Source of the DNA: Ekhidna sp.
Lineage (GTDB): Bacteria > Bacteroidota > Bacteroidia > Cytophagales > Cyclobacteriaceae
DNA: 11,646 nt
Assembly: GCA_013214445.1 (NCBI GenBank)
Contig: JABSPG010000081.1
Span: 1 to 11,646 of the forward strand
Direction of reading: 5' to 3'
A model generated the notes under the pieces. The model saw only the letters and a list, made by a program, of their open reading frames with translations, ran no database searches and was not told where the DNA came from. The translations under genes were made by a program, and so were the position numbers. This document shows, piece after piece, positions 1 through 7,918 of the stretch. Within the stretch, counting starts at the first letter, position 1, and each line of letters starts with the position of its first letter.

Positions 1-2281
1 TGGCACCTTTGCGACCTATCCATCAAACACGTATAGCTGGACGCCAACTGCAGGTCAAGTGAGCAGCACTGCGTTGATTCAGGTTGCGAACACCACTCAG
101 TCGATTACCGATGATAGTGATGCGGTTTTCACGATTACTGTTGCACTGGTTCCTGAGGTCACCGTCTTAACACCAAATGGCGGAGAAGAATTGAACATTG
201 GTGACGAATACTCCATCACTTGGAATACGCGAGACATGGAAGGATCAGATGCACTAGAGATTAGACTGAGTAAAGACGGGGGAGAAAGTTATACGACCAT
301 TGATGATGGCACGGTAGAAGGGTTAGCGGGTAGTTATACTTGGACTGTTTCAGATGATGCTGGAATAAACAACTATATACAAGTTGTCAACACCACACTT
401 GGTGTTTCGGATGAGAGCGATGCTGCATTCTCCATACTTTCAAATAATATCACTCCTGTGGCTTTTGAGGCGAGTAATGTCAGCTCCACTTCTTTTACTG
501 CAAATTGGTCGCCTTTGTCAGGAGCTGTCAGTTATAGGCTAGATGTCTCTGAGGCTTCCGACTTCAGTACTTTCCTCCCTTCGTTGGAGGATGCACAAGT
601 AGATGAAGCAAGTATCGTAGTGAGTGGTTTAGATTTTGGTCAGACCTACTATTACAGGGTTAGGGCTGTTGATGAAGAGAGTGCAGTATCAGATAATTCA
701 AATGTGATTCAGCTTAAGACATTTATTGATTTTGAAACAAATCAGGATTCGCTAGCATTGCTGGAAATCTATGCATCAATAAATCCCGAGGGTCTTAACT
801 GGGAGACAGATCGGCTAAGGAACTGGACAAATGTGACACTTGATGAAACTCGGACAAGGGTTGCTGCCGTGAACCTAGGATCAACGAATTCTATTGGTGA
901 AATGCCAAATTTGTTTGTAGCTACTAGTGGGCTTTCTGCATTAACAGAAATGGATTTATCAAATAACCTAATCACTGGATTGATTGAGTTTTCTCAAACA
1001 AATGTGCAAACACTGGATGTATCTCAAAACGCATTAGAATTTGATGATTTAGAACCGCTTGCTCCCATTGAAATTGTTGAATACTCTGATCAAGCGAGTA
1101 TCCAGTTCTTGGAAGCTCAAGGAGATCCAATTGAAGTTGCTCATCTTGATAATTCGAGTCTTTCTATTATTACCGGAGGTACTGCAAATGAGTATCGATG
1201 GTTTAGAAATGGAGATGAGATTCAGAATGGGCTAGACTTTTTTATTGAAAGAAACGAGTTGGAAATTCTGGAGATTGATTTCAATAGTATGGGAGCGTTC
1301 ACTGCTCAAGTGACTAATGGCTTGGTTCCAGGCCTTGTCATCGAAATCGATCCTCAGATTATTCTAGCTACGGCAGAAGTAGCAATACGAGCGGTCAACT
1401 CTGGGGGGAATACTCTTTCGGAAACAGTATCAGGATACATGTTGGAGGCAATCAGGCGTGGGAGTGGATACGATACATTGGAGCGAGTAAGTCAGGTGAC
1501 CGGCACATTTACTTTTCAAAATGTGGTACTAGGGGATTACTTGGTAAACATTGATCCTGTATCAGATGAAAACTTCATCTCTACTTACTATACCAATGCA
1601 ATTGAGTGGGAACAAGCAGATAACTTGTTACTTCGAAATGATACATTAATTACCATAGCAATGGAAGAAATCCCACCACCACTTGGAGATGGAGATGGGG
1701 ATGGAAGTTTGGAGGTGCTGATTGAAGAGGATTTTGGTGATGAAAATTCGAGAATAGACGCAAGAAGGAGAGCAGCGAAGCGGAAGTGTGGTTTAAGAAG
1801 GAAGCGATCGGGAGGTAGAGTGGATCAAGACGATGATGAGTTTGAGTTGATTGCTTATAGTGAGACGGATGACAATGGGGAATTCAAGTTTGGTTTCTTA
1901 CCTACTGGAACGTACAGATTCTTTGTGGAATACCCTGGTATCCCATTAGATGCATCCTCTGAAGTTGAATTTGAAGTGGGAGAAGCAGGAATTAGTGATA
2001 CAGATTTTAAACTCGAAGCATTTGCTTCTGAAGATGGTATTTCGGTAAGCATCGAAAGGGTACTGGGAGTTATTCTGGAATACTTTAAAGATTTGAAAGT
2101 ATATCCAAATCCTTCCAGTGAATACCTCAACATCAGTTACCGACATTTAAAGTCTCAAGAGGTAATTGCAGAAATCGTTGATCTTTCAGGTAATTCGATG
2201 TGGACCCAACATATGAATGATGGATTTGATGGATCACTTAAAATCGATGTTAGCACTTTCGAGCACGAGTTTATCTCTTAA
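1..2281 (+). CDS. Secreted multidomain protein with T9SS type A sorting domain (5' partial, 3' frameshifted)
   Basis: The frame is open from the first complete codon at base 2, so the true start, and presumably the signal peptide, lies upstream. Domains in nucleotide order: the end of one Kre9/KNH-like Ig repeat (to about 136), a second full repeat (about 158-436, with TPNGGEEL and YSITWN), an FnIII domain (about 452-724, FTANWSP and YYYRVRAV), an LRR-cap-like and LRR-like stretch (about 740-1075, LTEMDLSNNLITG), an Ig-like segment (about 1120-1350, YRWFRNGDEI), a carboxypeptidase-regulatory-like module (about 1380-1670), a GDGDGDG linker, an Arg/Lys-rich patch (1751-1819), a second regulatory-like module (about 1840-2025, FGFLPTGTYRFFVEYPGIP), then the sorting domain starting LKVYPNPSSEYLNISY. 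Such proteins are exported by Sec, then T9SS, and anchored to or released from the outer surface. The role is probably adhesive or structural; no catalytic domain is visible. The frame stops at TAA 2279-2281, before the last strand of the sorting domain, because of an apparent 1-base loss. The intact reading would end at 2346. Confidence 0.88.
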   Translation, partial: GTFATYPSNTYSWTPTAGQVSSTALIQVANTTQSITDDSDAVFTITVALVPEVTVLTPNGGEELNIGDEYSITWNTRDMEGSDALEIRLSKDGGESYTTIDDGTVEGLAGSYTWTVSDDAGINNYIQVVNTTLGVSDESDAAFSILSNNITPVAFEASNVSSTSFTANWSPLSGAVSYRLDVSEASDFSTFLPSLEDAQVDEASIVVSGLDFGQTYYYRVRAVDEESAVSDNSNVIQLKTFIDFETNQDSLALLEIYASINPEGLNWETDRLRNWTNVTLDETRTRVAAVNLGSTNSIGEMPNLFVATSGLSALTEMDLSNNLITGLIEFSQTNVQTLDVSQNALEFDDLEPLAPIEIVEYSDQASIQFLEAQGDPIEVAHLDNSSLSIITGGTANEYRWFRNGDEIQNGLDFFIERNELEILEIDFNSMGAFTAQVTNGLVPGLVIEIDPQIILATAEVAIRAVNSGGNTLSETVSGYMLEAIRRGSGYDTLERVSQVTGTFTFQNVVLGDYLVNIDPVSDENFISTYYTNAIEWEQADNLLLRNDTLITIAMEEIPPPLGDGDGDGSLEVLIEEDFGDENSRIDARRRAAKRKCGLRRKRSGGRVDQDDDEFELIAYSETDDNGEFKFGFLPTGTYRFFVEYPGIPLDASSEVEFEVGEAGISDTDFKLEAFASEDGISVSIERVLGVILEYFKDLKVYPNPSSEYLNISYRHLKSQEVIAEIVDLSGNSMWTQHMNDGFDGSLKIDVSTFEHEFIS
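2..436 (+). repeat. Tandem Kre9/KNH-like Ig repeats, about 100 residues per unit
   Basis: Two units share the same C-terminal signature. The first, ending near 136, contains YSWTPTAG and IQVANTT followed by DDSDAVFTI. The second, ending near 436, contains YTWTVSDDAG and IQVVNTT followed by DESDAAFSI. The spacing is about 300 bases. DNA identity has drifted, so these are protein-level repeats and not recent duplications. More units may precede the window edge. Confidence 0.75.
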
Positions 2282-2346
2282 GATTCTACGATAATGCTAG
2301 CCGAAATGATAATGTGGTTACTTACCGGATCATGGTAAGGGACTAA
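2269..2346 (+). pseudogene. Out-of-frame remainder of the T9SS sorting domain
   Basis: Reading from GTT at 2269 gives VYLLRFYDN followed by residues ending in TYRIMVRD and TAA at 2344-2346. This is the expected last part of a type A sorting domain (a GxYLL strand followed by a final K/R-V-V-like strand), directly continuing ...DVSTFEH of the upstream frame. The two frames join if one base is restored between CAC (2264-2266) and GTT (2269), for example GGA giving H-G-V-Y. The stop also sits at a natural distance from the terminator at 2372. I infer one original gene ending at 2346. I cannot tell sequencing error from real mutation. Confidence 0.8.
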
Positions 2347-2371
2347 AGAAGCAATATATGTTTTTCAATTG

Positions 2372-2402
2372 ACCTCTAGTTTTCTCAAACTAGGGGTTTT
2401 TT
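2372..2402 (+). terminator. Rho-independent terminator after the T9SS gene
   Basis: The left arm CCTCTAGTTT (2373-2382), loop TCTC (2383-2386) and right arm AAACTAGGGG (2387-2396) form a 10-bp stem with one T-G wobble, extended by A2372-T2397. Six T follow (2397-2402). The T-run lies on the + side, so it ends the + strand gene. It is also the boundary with the convergent protease gene ending at 2406. On the - strand the stem is not followed by a T-run, so termination there is less sure. Confidence 0.88.
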
Positions 2403-2405
2403 GAT

Positions 2406-3683
2406 TTAGATCATACGCTTCAGTCTAAAAGAAGTACGCACTTTCTCACCATCTCGATAGATTAAGCACTTTATCAACTTTCCATCTTTTGACTGTAGCA
2501 ATTGGTTGATCTCCGACAAACTATGTGTTTTTAGATTTCTTCCATTTAGGCTTTGCAGTACATCACCAGGTCTTATGTCAGCTTGAAGTGCTGGGGTTTC
2601 AGGATCTACGCCTACCACTTTGAGGGTGTCCAGAAGAGAGCCTGCAGCATTCAATTCCAGACCACTCATGTCGAATTCAAATGCATCCTTGTACCTTTCC
2701 CCTTTTTTTAGATACATCATTTGATTGTGGTAATCAAACGTCACATCAAACCTGTAAAGCAATTCTCCTCCGATAGTTCCTACGCTAGCGCCTCTTTTGA
2801 TGACTTTATTATAGGCACCAGCAAATGGTGCTGAAACCAACATCTCTTTGAATAGAAATTTTTGAATTTGAATGGTGTCTAACCTACACATATAGCCCGG
2901 TATTTCTCCCGCAATACCTCTTCCCAGACGAGTGGTGATGGTATTGCTAGGGATATCGATTCCGGATATGTAATTGTAGTCCATCAATGCTGCGTGACTT
3001 GCGCCAGTATCTATCATAATATCCAGTGCTGCTTCCTGATTATCTTGATTCACTTTGGCAGACAGGAAGGGTTTCGTGCTTCGAATCTCAATAGGGACGG
3101 CAGTCGCTCTTCTAACCTTTCGAAATTTCTTGGGGTCGATTAACGTAATTTCCCTTTCGTCATAGTTTATGTTTACCACAAATCGCGAAAAGATGTCATA
3201 TCCAATGATTCCATGAACATTATCGCCAATATTTTCAGAGAGCTTTAGGTAGTCTTCCTTTAGCACGAGTAAATTCATGTTGTTTCCTACCACCCCACCA
3301 GGAAGGTCAAAAATCACTTCATTTGCTACGTACGCCTGCACTGAATCAGCGAGACCTGGTCCATCAATCGTTATTTCACGCAGGTAGTTTACCTCAAGAA
3401 GGTCCCCAAATAGTTTTTCTGTCAGAATTGCATTTTCTACCCCTGTGTCCAGGATGAATTTTAGTGTCAAGAACCGATTGATGGTAATTGGAATGATCAC
3501 AAGGTTATTGTGCAATTCAAAAGGGATAGTAATTTTCCTTGTGTTCTCAGGCATCTTAAACCCGAACTCTTTTTGACCTGAAGCTGGAGAGCAAAAACAA
3601 GTATTGATAAGTATGATGAAAGCACACAAACTGATAATTGGGTTCCTCATTTGGAAGTCTCTTATGTAGTGAAATACACTCAT
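2406..3683 (-). CDS. Exported retropepsin-like aspartic protease with two DTG lobes and C-terminal PDZ domain
   Basis: This is a predicted secreted or periplasmic aspartyl protease. Two successive retropepsin-like units are visible. Unit 1 has FILDTGVENAIL (DTG at 79-81) and GIIGYDIFSRFVVNINYDE (about 159-175). Unit 2 has IMIDTGASHAALMD (DTG at 225-227) and GTIGGELLYRFDVTFDY (about 302-318). Each therefore carries a catalytic-Asp motif and a later GxxG strand, so one chain can form the paired active site. Residues about 345-425 form a PDZ domain (ALQADIRPGDVLQSLNGR). A signal peptide is clearest if translation starts at Met12 (ATG at 3648-3650): a short MRNP n-region, a hydrophobic core and a possible cleavage after ASG. 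No proper lipobox is seen. The upstream ATG at 3683 would put 11 polar residues in front. The gene lies 45 bases after the SNF2 gene on the same strand. The substrate is unknown. Family assignment is strong, activity is inferred. Confidence 0.88.
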   Translation of the reverse strand: MSVFHYIRDFQMRNPIISLCAFIILINTCFCSPASGQKEFGFKMPENTRKITIPFELHNNLVIIPITINRFLTLKFILDTGVENAILTEKLFGDLLEVNYLREITIDGPGLADSVQAYVANEVIFDLPGGVVGNNMNLLVLKEDYLKLSENIGDNVHGIIGYDIFSRFVVNINYDEREITLIDPKKFRKVRRATAVPIEIRSTKPFLSAKVNQDNQEAALDIMIDTGASHAALMDYNYISGIDIPSNTITTRLGRGIAGEIPGYMCRLDTIQIQKFLFKEMLVSAPFAGAYNKVIKRGASVGTIGGELLYRFDVTFDYHNQMMYLKKGERYKDAFEFDMSGLELNAAGSLLDTLKVVGVDPETPALQADIRPGDVLQSLNGRNLKTHSLSEINQLLQSKDGKLIKCLIYRDGEKVRTSFRLKRMI

Positions 3684-3707
3684 CTAACAACGATAACAAA
3701 AATCTAC

Positions 3708-3722
3708 CCCTATTGTGTAGGG
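3708..3722 (-). terminator. Weak hairpin between the SNF2 and protease genes
   Basis: On the - strand, CCCTA-CACAA-TAGGG is a perfect 5-bp stem with a 5-base loop, placed just after the SNF2 stop codon (3729-3731) and followed by GTAGATTTTTG. It could be a weak or attenuating terminator. The stem is short and the T-run is interrupted, so read-through into the protease gene is likely. Confidence 0.3.
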
Positions 3723-3728
3723 TAAAAT

Positions 3729-6611
3729 TTAATCAAAGAGATCCTTAATATCATGCTGTGAGAGGCTCTTTATGAAGCTCTCTTCCACAGTAATGAGGTC
3801 CTCAGCAAGCTTTTGCTTGTGTTCCTGGAGCTTGATTATTTTTTCTTCTATGGTGTCTTTACAAACAAATTTGTATGCAAATACTTTTTTGGTTTGCCCA
3901 ATTCGGTGGGCTCTATCAATGGCTTGAGCTTCTACCGCTGGGTTCCACCAAGGGTCTAATAGAAAGACATAATCTGCTTTAGTCAGATTTAGTCCGGTTC
4001 CTCCAGCCTTAAGGGAAATTAAAAAGATGGATACGGAAGGATCGTTCTGAAACTTTTCCACCTCTTTTTGGCGGTCTTTTGTGGACCCGTCTAGATAAGC
4101 AAATGGTTTTCCTTGCTCCTCAAGATACTTTGATACTATCTTCAGATGTTTGACAAATTGACTAAAAATCAACACCTTATGACCTTTTGAGATGGAGTTT
4201 TCAATCATGTAGGTTACTTCTTCCAGTTTACCAGAGCCATTAGCATAACCCTCATCCACCATGCTTGGATGATTGGCAATTTGTCGAAGCTGTGTAAGCC
4301 CTTGAAGAAGAATCATGTGAGATTTGTTGATACCTTCTGTTTCAATGACGTCAAGGATTTTGCTCCGAAAGGCATTCTTTTCTTTGTCATAGAACGCTTT
4401 TTGCTCAGCTGTCATTTCACAGTACCGAATATTGATTACTTTCTCAGGCAGATCATCTGCGACTTGACTCTTGTCTCTTCTGAGAAGGAATGGTTTGATC
4501 AGACTATTGAGCTTTTGTGTTTGTACCTGATCCTGCTTTTTCTCGATAGGGATCAGATACTGTTTTTTGAAGTAAGTTTCGTTTCCTAACAGCCCAGGGT
4601 TTACAAAGCTCATCTGAGACCAAAGGTCGAGGGTGCTGTTCTCAATAGGTGTACCAGTCAATACCAATTTGCGACGAGACTTCAGCTCTCTTACCTTTTT
4701 AGAAATCAAAGAATCAGGATTTTTTATGGCTTGAGACTCATCCAGGATAATGTAGTTGAAATAGAATTCAGATAAGAGTTGTATGTCTACTCTGGTGGTA
4801 CCGTAACTGGTGAGAACTACGTCGTACTTACTGAATCTACTGACATCCTTTATCCTGTTTATTCCCGTGTAGTTTAGAATTTTTAGCTCGGGGGTAAATT
4901 TTTTCGCCTCCATTTCCCAGTTGTACAGCAGCGAGGTAGGCATGATCAGTAAGCTTGTAATTCCTGTATTTTCATTTTTCTGGTGTTGTAGGAGGGTAAG
5001 CGTTTGGATGGTTTTTCCAAGACCCATATCATCTGCTAGGCAACCCCCAAAATTGTAGTCTTCTAGAAATCTCAGCCAATTATATCCTGCAAGCTGATAG
5101 GGTCTCAACTTTCCTGTAAATCCAGCAGGAACAGCATAGTCTTCCATTTGATCGAAAGTCAGGAGTTTTTCCAATTTTCTATCCATGGTGACTTTTGCCA
5201 GCTCACCGTCCCGAAGCTCCTGCACAAGAGAAAGATGAATCTTGTCTAGCGTAATGCCACCATCCTTTTCAGATGAAAATGCAAAGAGATCTTTGTAGCG
5301 GGTAATCCATGACTCTGGTATTACACCAATTTCACCATTTGGAAGTTTGATTTCTGTAATACCCTTTAGGATGCACTTCCTGATCTCATCGAATGGAACT
5401 TCAAAATCACCAAACTTTATTTTTGCTTTGAGATCAAACCAGTCGACTCCTTCACTTACTTCCAGATCGATAGTGGTCTCTCCAACGAAAAACTTCTTTC
5501 CTTGCTGATTTTGCTTAATAATAAAATCTTGAAGGAGGTCACGATTTCTTCCTAGCCAATCGAAAGCTCTGGATTTAGGAAGTGTCACTCGTGAGTTTCT
5601 AAGTTGCAACCCGTTGATGGCCAACTCTTCAATAATACCCTTTTCTCCTTCGTGATCTCTACTAATCCGATGGAAGGTGTAGTCTTCGTCATTCTTTTCT
5701 AGGGAAACACTCACCTTGCTGAGTTTATCTGCATTGAAGTTGTGTTTACCATAGTCAAACGACAGCTCCAGCAAGAGCTTATCAGTATCTACTGTGGCGG
5801 CATTACCACTATCATCAAAAAGTGAAGCATTTCGTGACGTTTGCAACTCACTGACGGTCAACTTTGGTGTGGGCTTTGGTTTGTGGGTAACAATGTCAAA
5901 TCCCTTTGCGTACACATCAAATTCTGAAATCAGGGGGCCAACAAACTTTTGGTAGTAGGTTTCCTCAATGTCTTTGGGAATCAGGATAAATTTCTTTCTC
6001 AGAAATGGCTTAAGTTTCCCACCGTTAACTTGCTTTTCAAACGTAAAAAGTTTGTTGTTTGAAACTAACCATGCAGGCTCGCTACAGAGTAGATAACTTT
6101 CATTGTTGAGGAAATCAACTTTCTCTCCTCGGAGCTTGATGGTGGGGAAGTAATGTGTGTTGTCTTCATTTTTTCTGAAGTGAAATAGCACAGTTGCTTT
6201 TTCCTGGACTACTTCTATTTCCTTCCAGGTAGGCTCGCCATCTTTCCCCATTTCAAAAAGGCGTTTGCCTTCTATGAGGTCCAAGATCTGAGATCTTCTT
6301 CGTTCGATGTATCCATTCTGCTTATCAAAAACTTTAAGAAAGAATTCTTCGGGCTTTTGTTTTCTCTTTTGGAAGTGATTGGATACTTGATCTTGTTGTA
6401 TTTCATCCATGAGTTTGATGATTTTGAAATCATTTTCATCAAGTCCGGATTGAAATTCTTGGGCGTTTTTGGAAGAAATGTTTTGGTGAGAGTATGTGAG
6501 GCCACCCTTGTCATTTAGTTCAACAACAAACGATTCAATGAGGTATCCAAGATACTCATGATCGTAGAGTGAGTAAATCAGTTCGAAAGGCTTGTCAGGT
6601 GATACTTTCAC
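3729..6611 (-). CDS. SNF2-family DEAD/DEAH-type helicase
   Basis: This is an ATP-dependent double-stranded DNA translocase of the SWI2/SNF2 superfamily 2 group. All core motifs are present: the Q-like/KLRPYQLAGYNWL entry (501-513), motif I DMGLGKT (528-534), Ia LLIMPTSLLYNW, II DESQ (624-627), III LTGTPIEN (651-658), IV VLIFSQF (813-819), V KAGGTGLNL (868-876) and VI DRAHRIGQ (899-906). The catalytic core fills roughly residues 495-940. The first 490 residues hold no domain I can name. No SWIM zinc finger (CxC...CxH) is visible. The start is GTG at 6609-6611: the frame is open further upstream but has no ATG, GTG or TTG between it and the permease gene, and the next in-frame ATG is codon 68. 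Likely roles are transcription recycling or DNA repair, by analogy with RapA-like proteins; this is not established here. It sits between a permease and a protease gene with no nuclease or methylase nearby. Confidence 0.93.
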   Translation of the reverse strand: MKVSPDKPFELIYSLYDHEYLGYLIESFVVELNDKGGLTYSHQNISSKNAQEFQSGLDENDFKIIKLMDEIQQDQVSNHFQKRKQKPEEFFLKVFDKQNGYIERRRSQILDLIEGKRLFEMGKDGEPTWKEIEVVQEKATVLFHFRKNEDNTHYFPTIKLRGEKVDFLNNESYLLCSEPAWLVSNNKLFTFEKQVNGGKLKPFLRKKFILIPKDIEETYYQKFVGPLISEFDVYAKGFDIVTHKPKPTPKLTVSELQTSRNASLFDDSGNAATVDTDKLLLELSFDYGKHNFNADKLSKVSVSLEKNDEDYTFHRISRDHEGEKGIIEELAINGLQLRNSRVTLPKSRAFDWLGRNRDLLQDFIIKQNQQGKKFFVGETTIDLEVSEGVDWFDLKAKIKFGDFEVPFDEIRKCILKGITEIKLPNGEIGVIPESWITRYKDLFAFSSEKDGGITLDKIHLSLVQELRDGELAKVTMDRKLEKLLTFDQMEDYAVPAGFTGKLRPYQLAGYNWLRFLEDYNFGGCLADDMGLGKTIQTLTLLQHQKNENTGITSLLIMPTSLLYNWEMEAKKFTPELKILNYTGINRIKDVSRFSKYDVVLTSYGTTRVDIQLLSEFYFNYIILDESQAIKNPDSLISKKVRELKSRRKLVLTGTPIENSTLDLWSQMSFVNPGLLGNETYFKKQYLIPIEKKQDQVQTQKLNSLIKPFLLRRDKSQVADDLPEKVINIRYCEMTAEQKAFYDKEKNAFRSKILDVIETEGINKSHMILLQGLTQLRQIANHPSMVDEGYANGSGKLEEVTYMIENSISKGHKVLIFSQFVKHLKIVSKYLEEQGKPFAYLDGSTKDRQKEVEKFQNDPSVSIFLISLKAGGTGLNLTKADYVFLLDPWWNPAVEAQAIDRAHRIGQTKKVFAYKFVCKDTIEEKIIKLQEHKQKLAEDLITVEESFIKSLSQHDIKDLFD

Positions 6612-6678
6612 GAAAACTATAAATCGGATAAACTCCGAAAATAGTAAAAATTCGATACCTAATTGGCAATAAAATCCC

Positions 6679-6691
6679 GAGAGTTTCTCTC
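6679..6691 (-). terminator. Short hairpin just after the permease stop
   Basis: On the - strand GAGAG-AAA-CTCTC is a perfect 5-bp stem immediately following the permease TAA (6692-6694), then GGGATTTTATTG. It may reduce read-through into the SNF2 gene. The T-run is only four bases and offset by GGGA, so this is a weak call. Confidence 0.25.
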
Positions 6692-7918
6692 TTACTGCAA
6701 AGTATCTACTGAAAACGATCTACTTGCTTTGATAGCCGGATTAATTGAAGCCAATAATGTAATCGTCACAATTGCCAGAACTGAATACAATACATCAACA
6801 GACTCGATTTTTACCGGGTAGCTATTGATGACGGCTGATTCCATACCCATACCAATGAGACCGTAGTACTGCTGTGCCAGACTGAGACCAACCCCTAGGA
6901 TTAGCCCAACTCCAGCTCCAGTAAATGCCACAATGCAGCCTTCAAATAGAAAAATTCTTTGAACCAAGGCTTGAGATGCCCCCTGAGCAAAGAGGACAGA
7001 GATGTCTTTTTTCTTTTCAATGACTAACATGGTTAGCGAGAAAAAGATATTTATTGAAGCGATCCCAATAATTGAGACTAAAATGATAAAGACGAAGAGC
7101 TTCTCGATTTTCAGCACTTTGTATAGATCGCTATGTAGTTCTTCTCCCAATCTCACTAAAAAGTTTGCCCCAAGTAAGTTTTGAATGCGGACTTTGATTG
7201 CACTATAATCAGTACCCTCATCTAGGTAGAGATCATAGCCAGTTAGTTTATTTCCATAATCGAGGAGATCTTTTGCATGTTCTATTGGGATGAAGATATA
7301 GTTGTCATCATAAGACTTTTCTATTGCAAAGATGCCGCCAGGCATAATATTTTGTAGGTTATACATCTTTGTTGGATTAACTACCCCTGGCCCAATATCT
7401 TTCGGGTAATACATTTGCAACGTGTAAAAATCGTTGCTGAGACTTAGTGATAAATCATATTGCACCCCTCTGCCTATAAGTGCATATCCGATACTATCTC
7501 TTACAAGAGGAAAATCTCCTGCGACCATTACGTTTCTTATTCCACTATACTCGTCAAAATCTCTACTTACCCCCTTCATCCTGACCAGCCGTTGCGCTTC
7601 TTTGTATTGAACAAGCACATTGTCCTCAATTACTTCGGTGACTCCAAGCACCCCTGGCACGGATCGTATAGTATGAATCAAGTTTGGATCATGAGTGAAA
7701 GATTTACCGGTAGCAGGAGTTATTACAATATCTGGGTCAAAGTTCCCGTACATGGATCTCAACAGTCCTTCTAAGCCATTAAAAACAGACAATGCAATGA
7801 TTAAGCACATGGTACCGATCGCGACTACAATCATGGATATGATTGAGATCACATTGATGAAGTTTTTCTTTTTTCCAGATAGGAAGTATCTCCTTGCTAT
7901 GAAGAACGGTAGATTCAT
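6692..7918 (-). CDS. LolC/LolE-FtsX-type ABC transporter permease
   Basis: This is an inner-membrane permease subunit of the lipoprotein-releasing/MacB-FtsX superfamily. It has the usual layout and length (408 residues). The N-terminus is MNLPFFIARRYFLSGKKKNF, then come TM1 (about 22-47), a large periplasmic MacB-PCD-type domain (about 50-268), and three clustered TM segments (about 272-298, 322-348, 375-393) of the FtsX domain. An EKKKDISVLFAQGAS loop after TM2 is the typical cytosolic coupling region, and the protein ends NPAIKASRSFSVDTLQ. Its ATG (7916-7918) overlaps the rbfA TGA (7915-7917) as ATGA, with a purine-rich AAGAAGAA just upstream, indicating translational coupling. No ATPase subunit is encoded in the window, so it must use a LolD-like protein encoded elsewhere. 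The substrate is probably lipoproteins, by family analogy. It could also be another FtsX-family exporter or regulator. Confidence 0.88.
   Translation of the reverse strand: MNLPFFIARRYFLSGKKKNFINVISIISMIVVAIGTMCLIIALSVFNGLEGLLRSMYGNFDPDIVITPATGKSFTHDPNLIHTIRSVPGVLGVTEVIEDNVLVQYKEAQRLVRMKGVSRDFDEYSGIRNVMVAGDFPLVRDSIGYALIGRGVQYDLSLSLSNDFYTLQMYYPKDIGPGVVNPTKMYNLQNIMPGGIFAIEKSYDDNYIFIPIEHAKDLLDYGNKLTGYDLYLDEGTDYSAIKVRIQNLLGANFLVRLGEELHSDLYKVLKIEKLFVFIILVSIIGIASINIFFSLTMLVIEKKKDISVLFAQGASQALVQRIFLFEGCIVAFTGAGVGLILGVGLSLAQQYYGLIGMGMESAVINSYPVKIESVDVLYSVLAIVTITLLASINPAIKASRSFSVDTLQ

Noticed and set aside
2261..2281. Programmed ribosomal frameshift in the T9SS gene
   Set aside because: A -1 shift would be needed, but there is no slippery heptamer or downstream pseudoknot-like structure. 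A simple base loss explains the data better.
3561..3600. Lipoprotein signal in the protease (INTCFC)
   Set aside because: The residues before either Cys do not fit the lipobox (Asn or Thr/Phe at key places), while an ordinary signal-peptidase site after ASG fits.
4269..4589. 106-codon + strand open frame inside the SNF2 gene
   Set aside because: It is antisense to well-conserved helicase motifs and shows no recognisable protein features, so it is a shadow frame.
3729..6611. SNF2 helicase as part of an antiphage defence system
   Set aside because: The neighbours are a permease, rbfA and an exported protease. No methyltransferase, nuclease, PLD or other defence partner is present, and nothing suggests a mobile island.
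6636..6643. Possible -7 promoter box TATTTTCG (- strand) ahead of the SNF2 gene
   Set aside because: It matches TAnnTTTG in 7 of 8 positions, but the nearest upstream TTG is about 23 bases away, outside the usual spacing, so I did not list it as a promoter.
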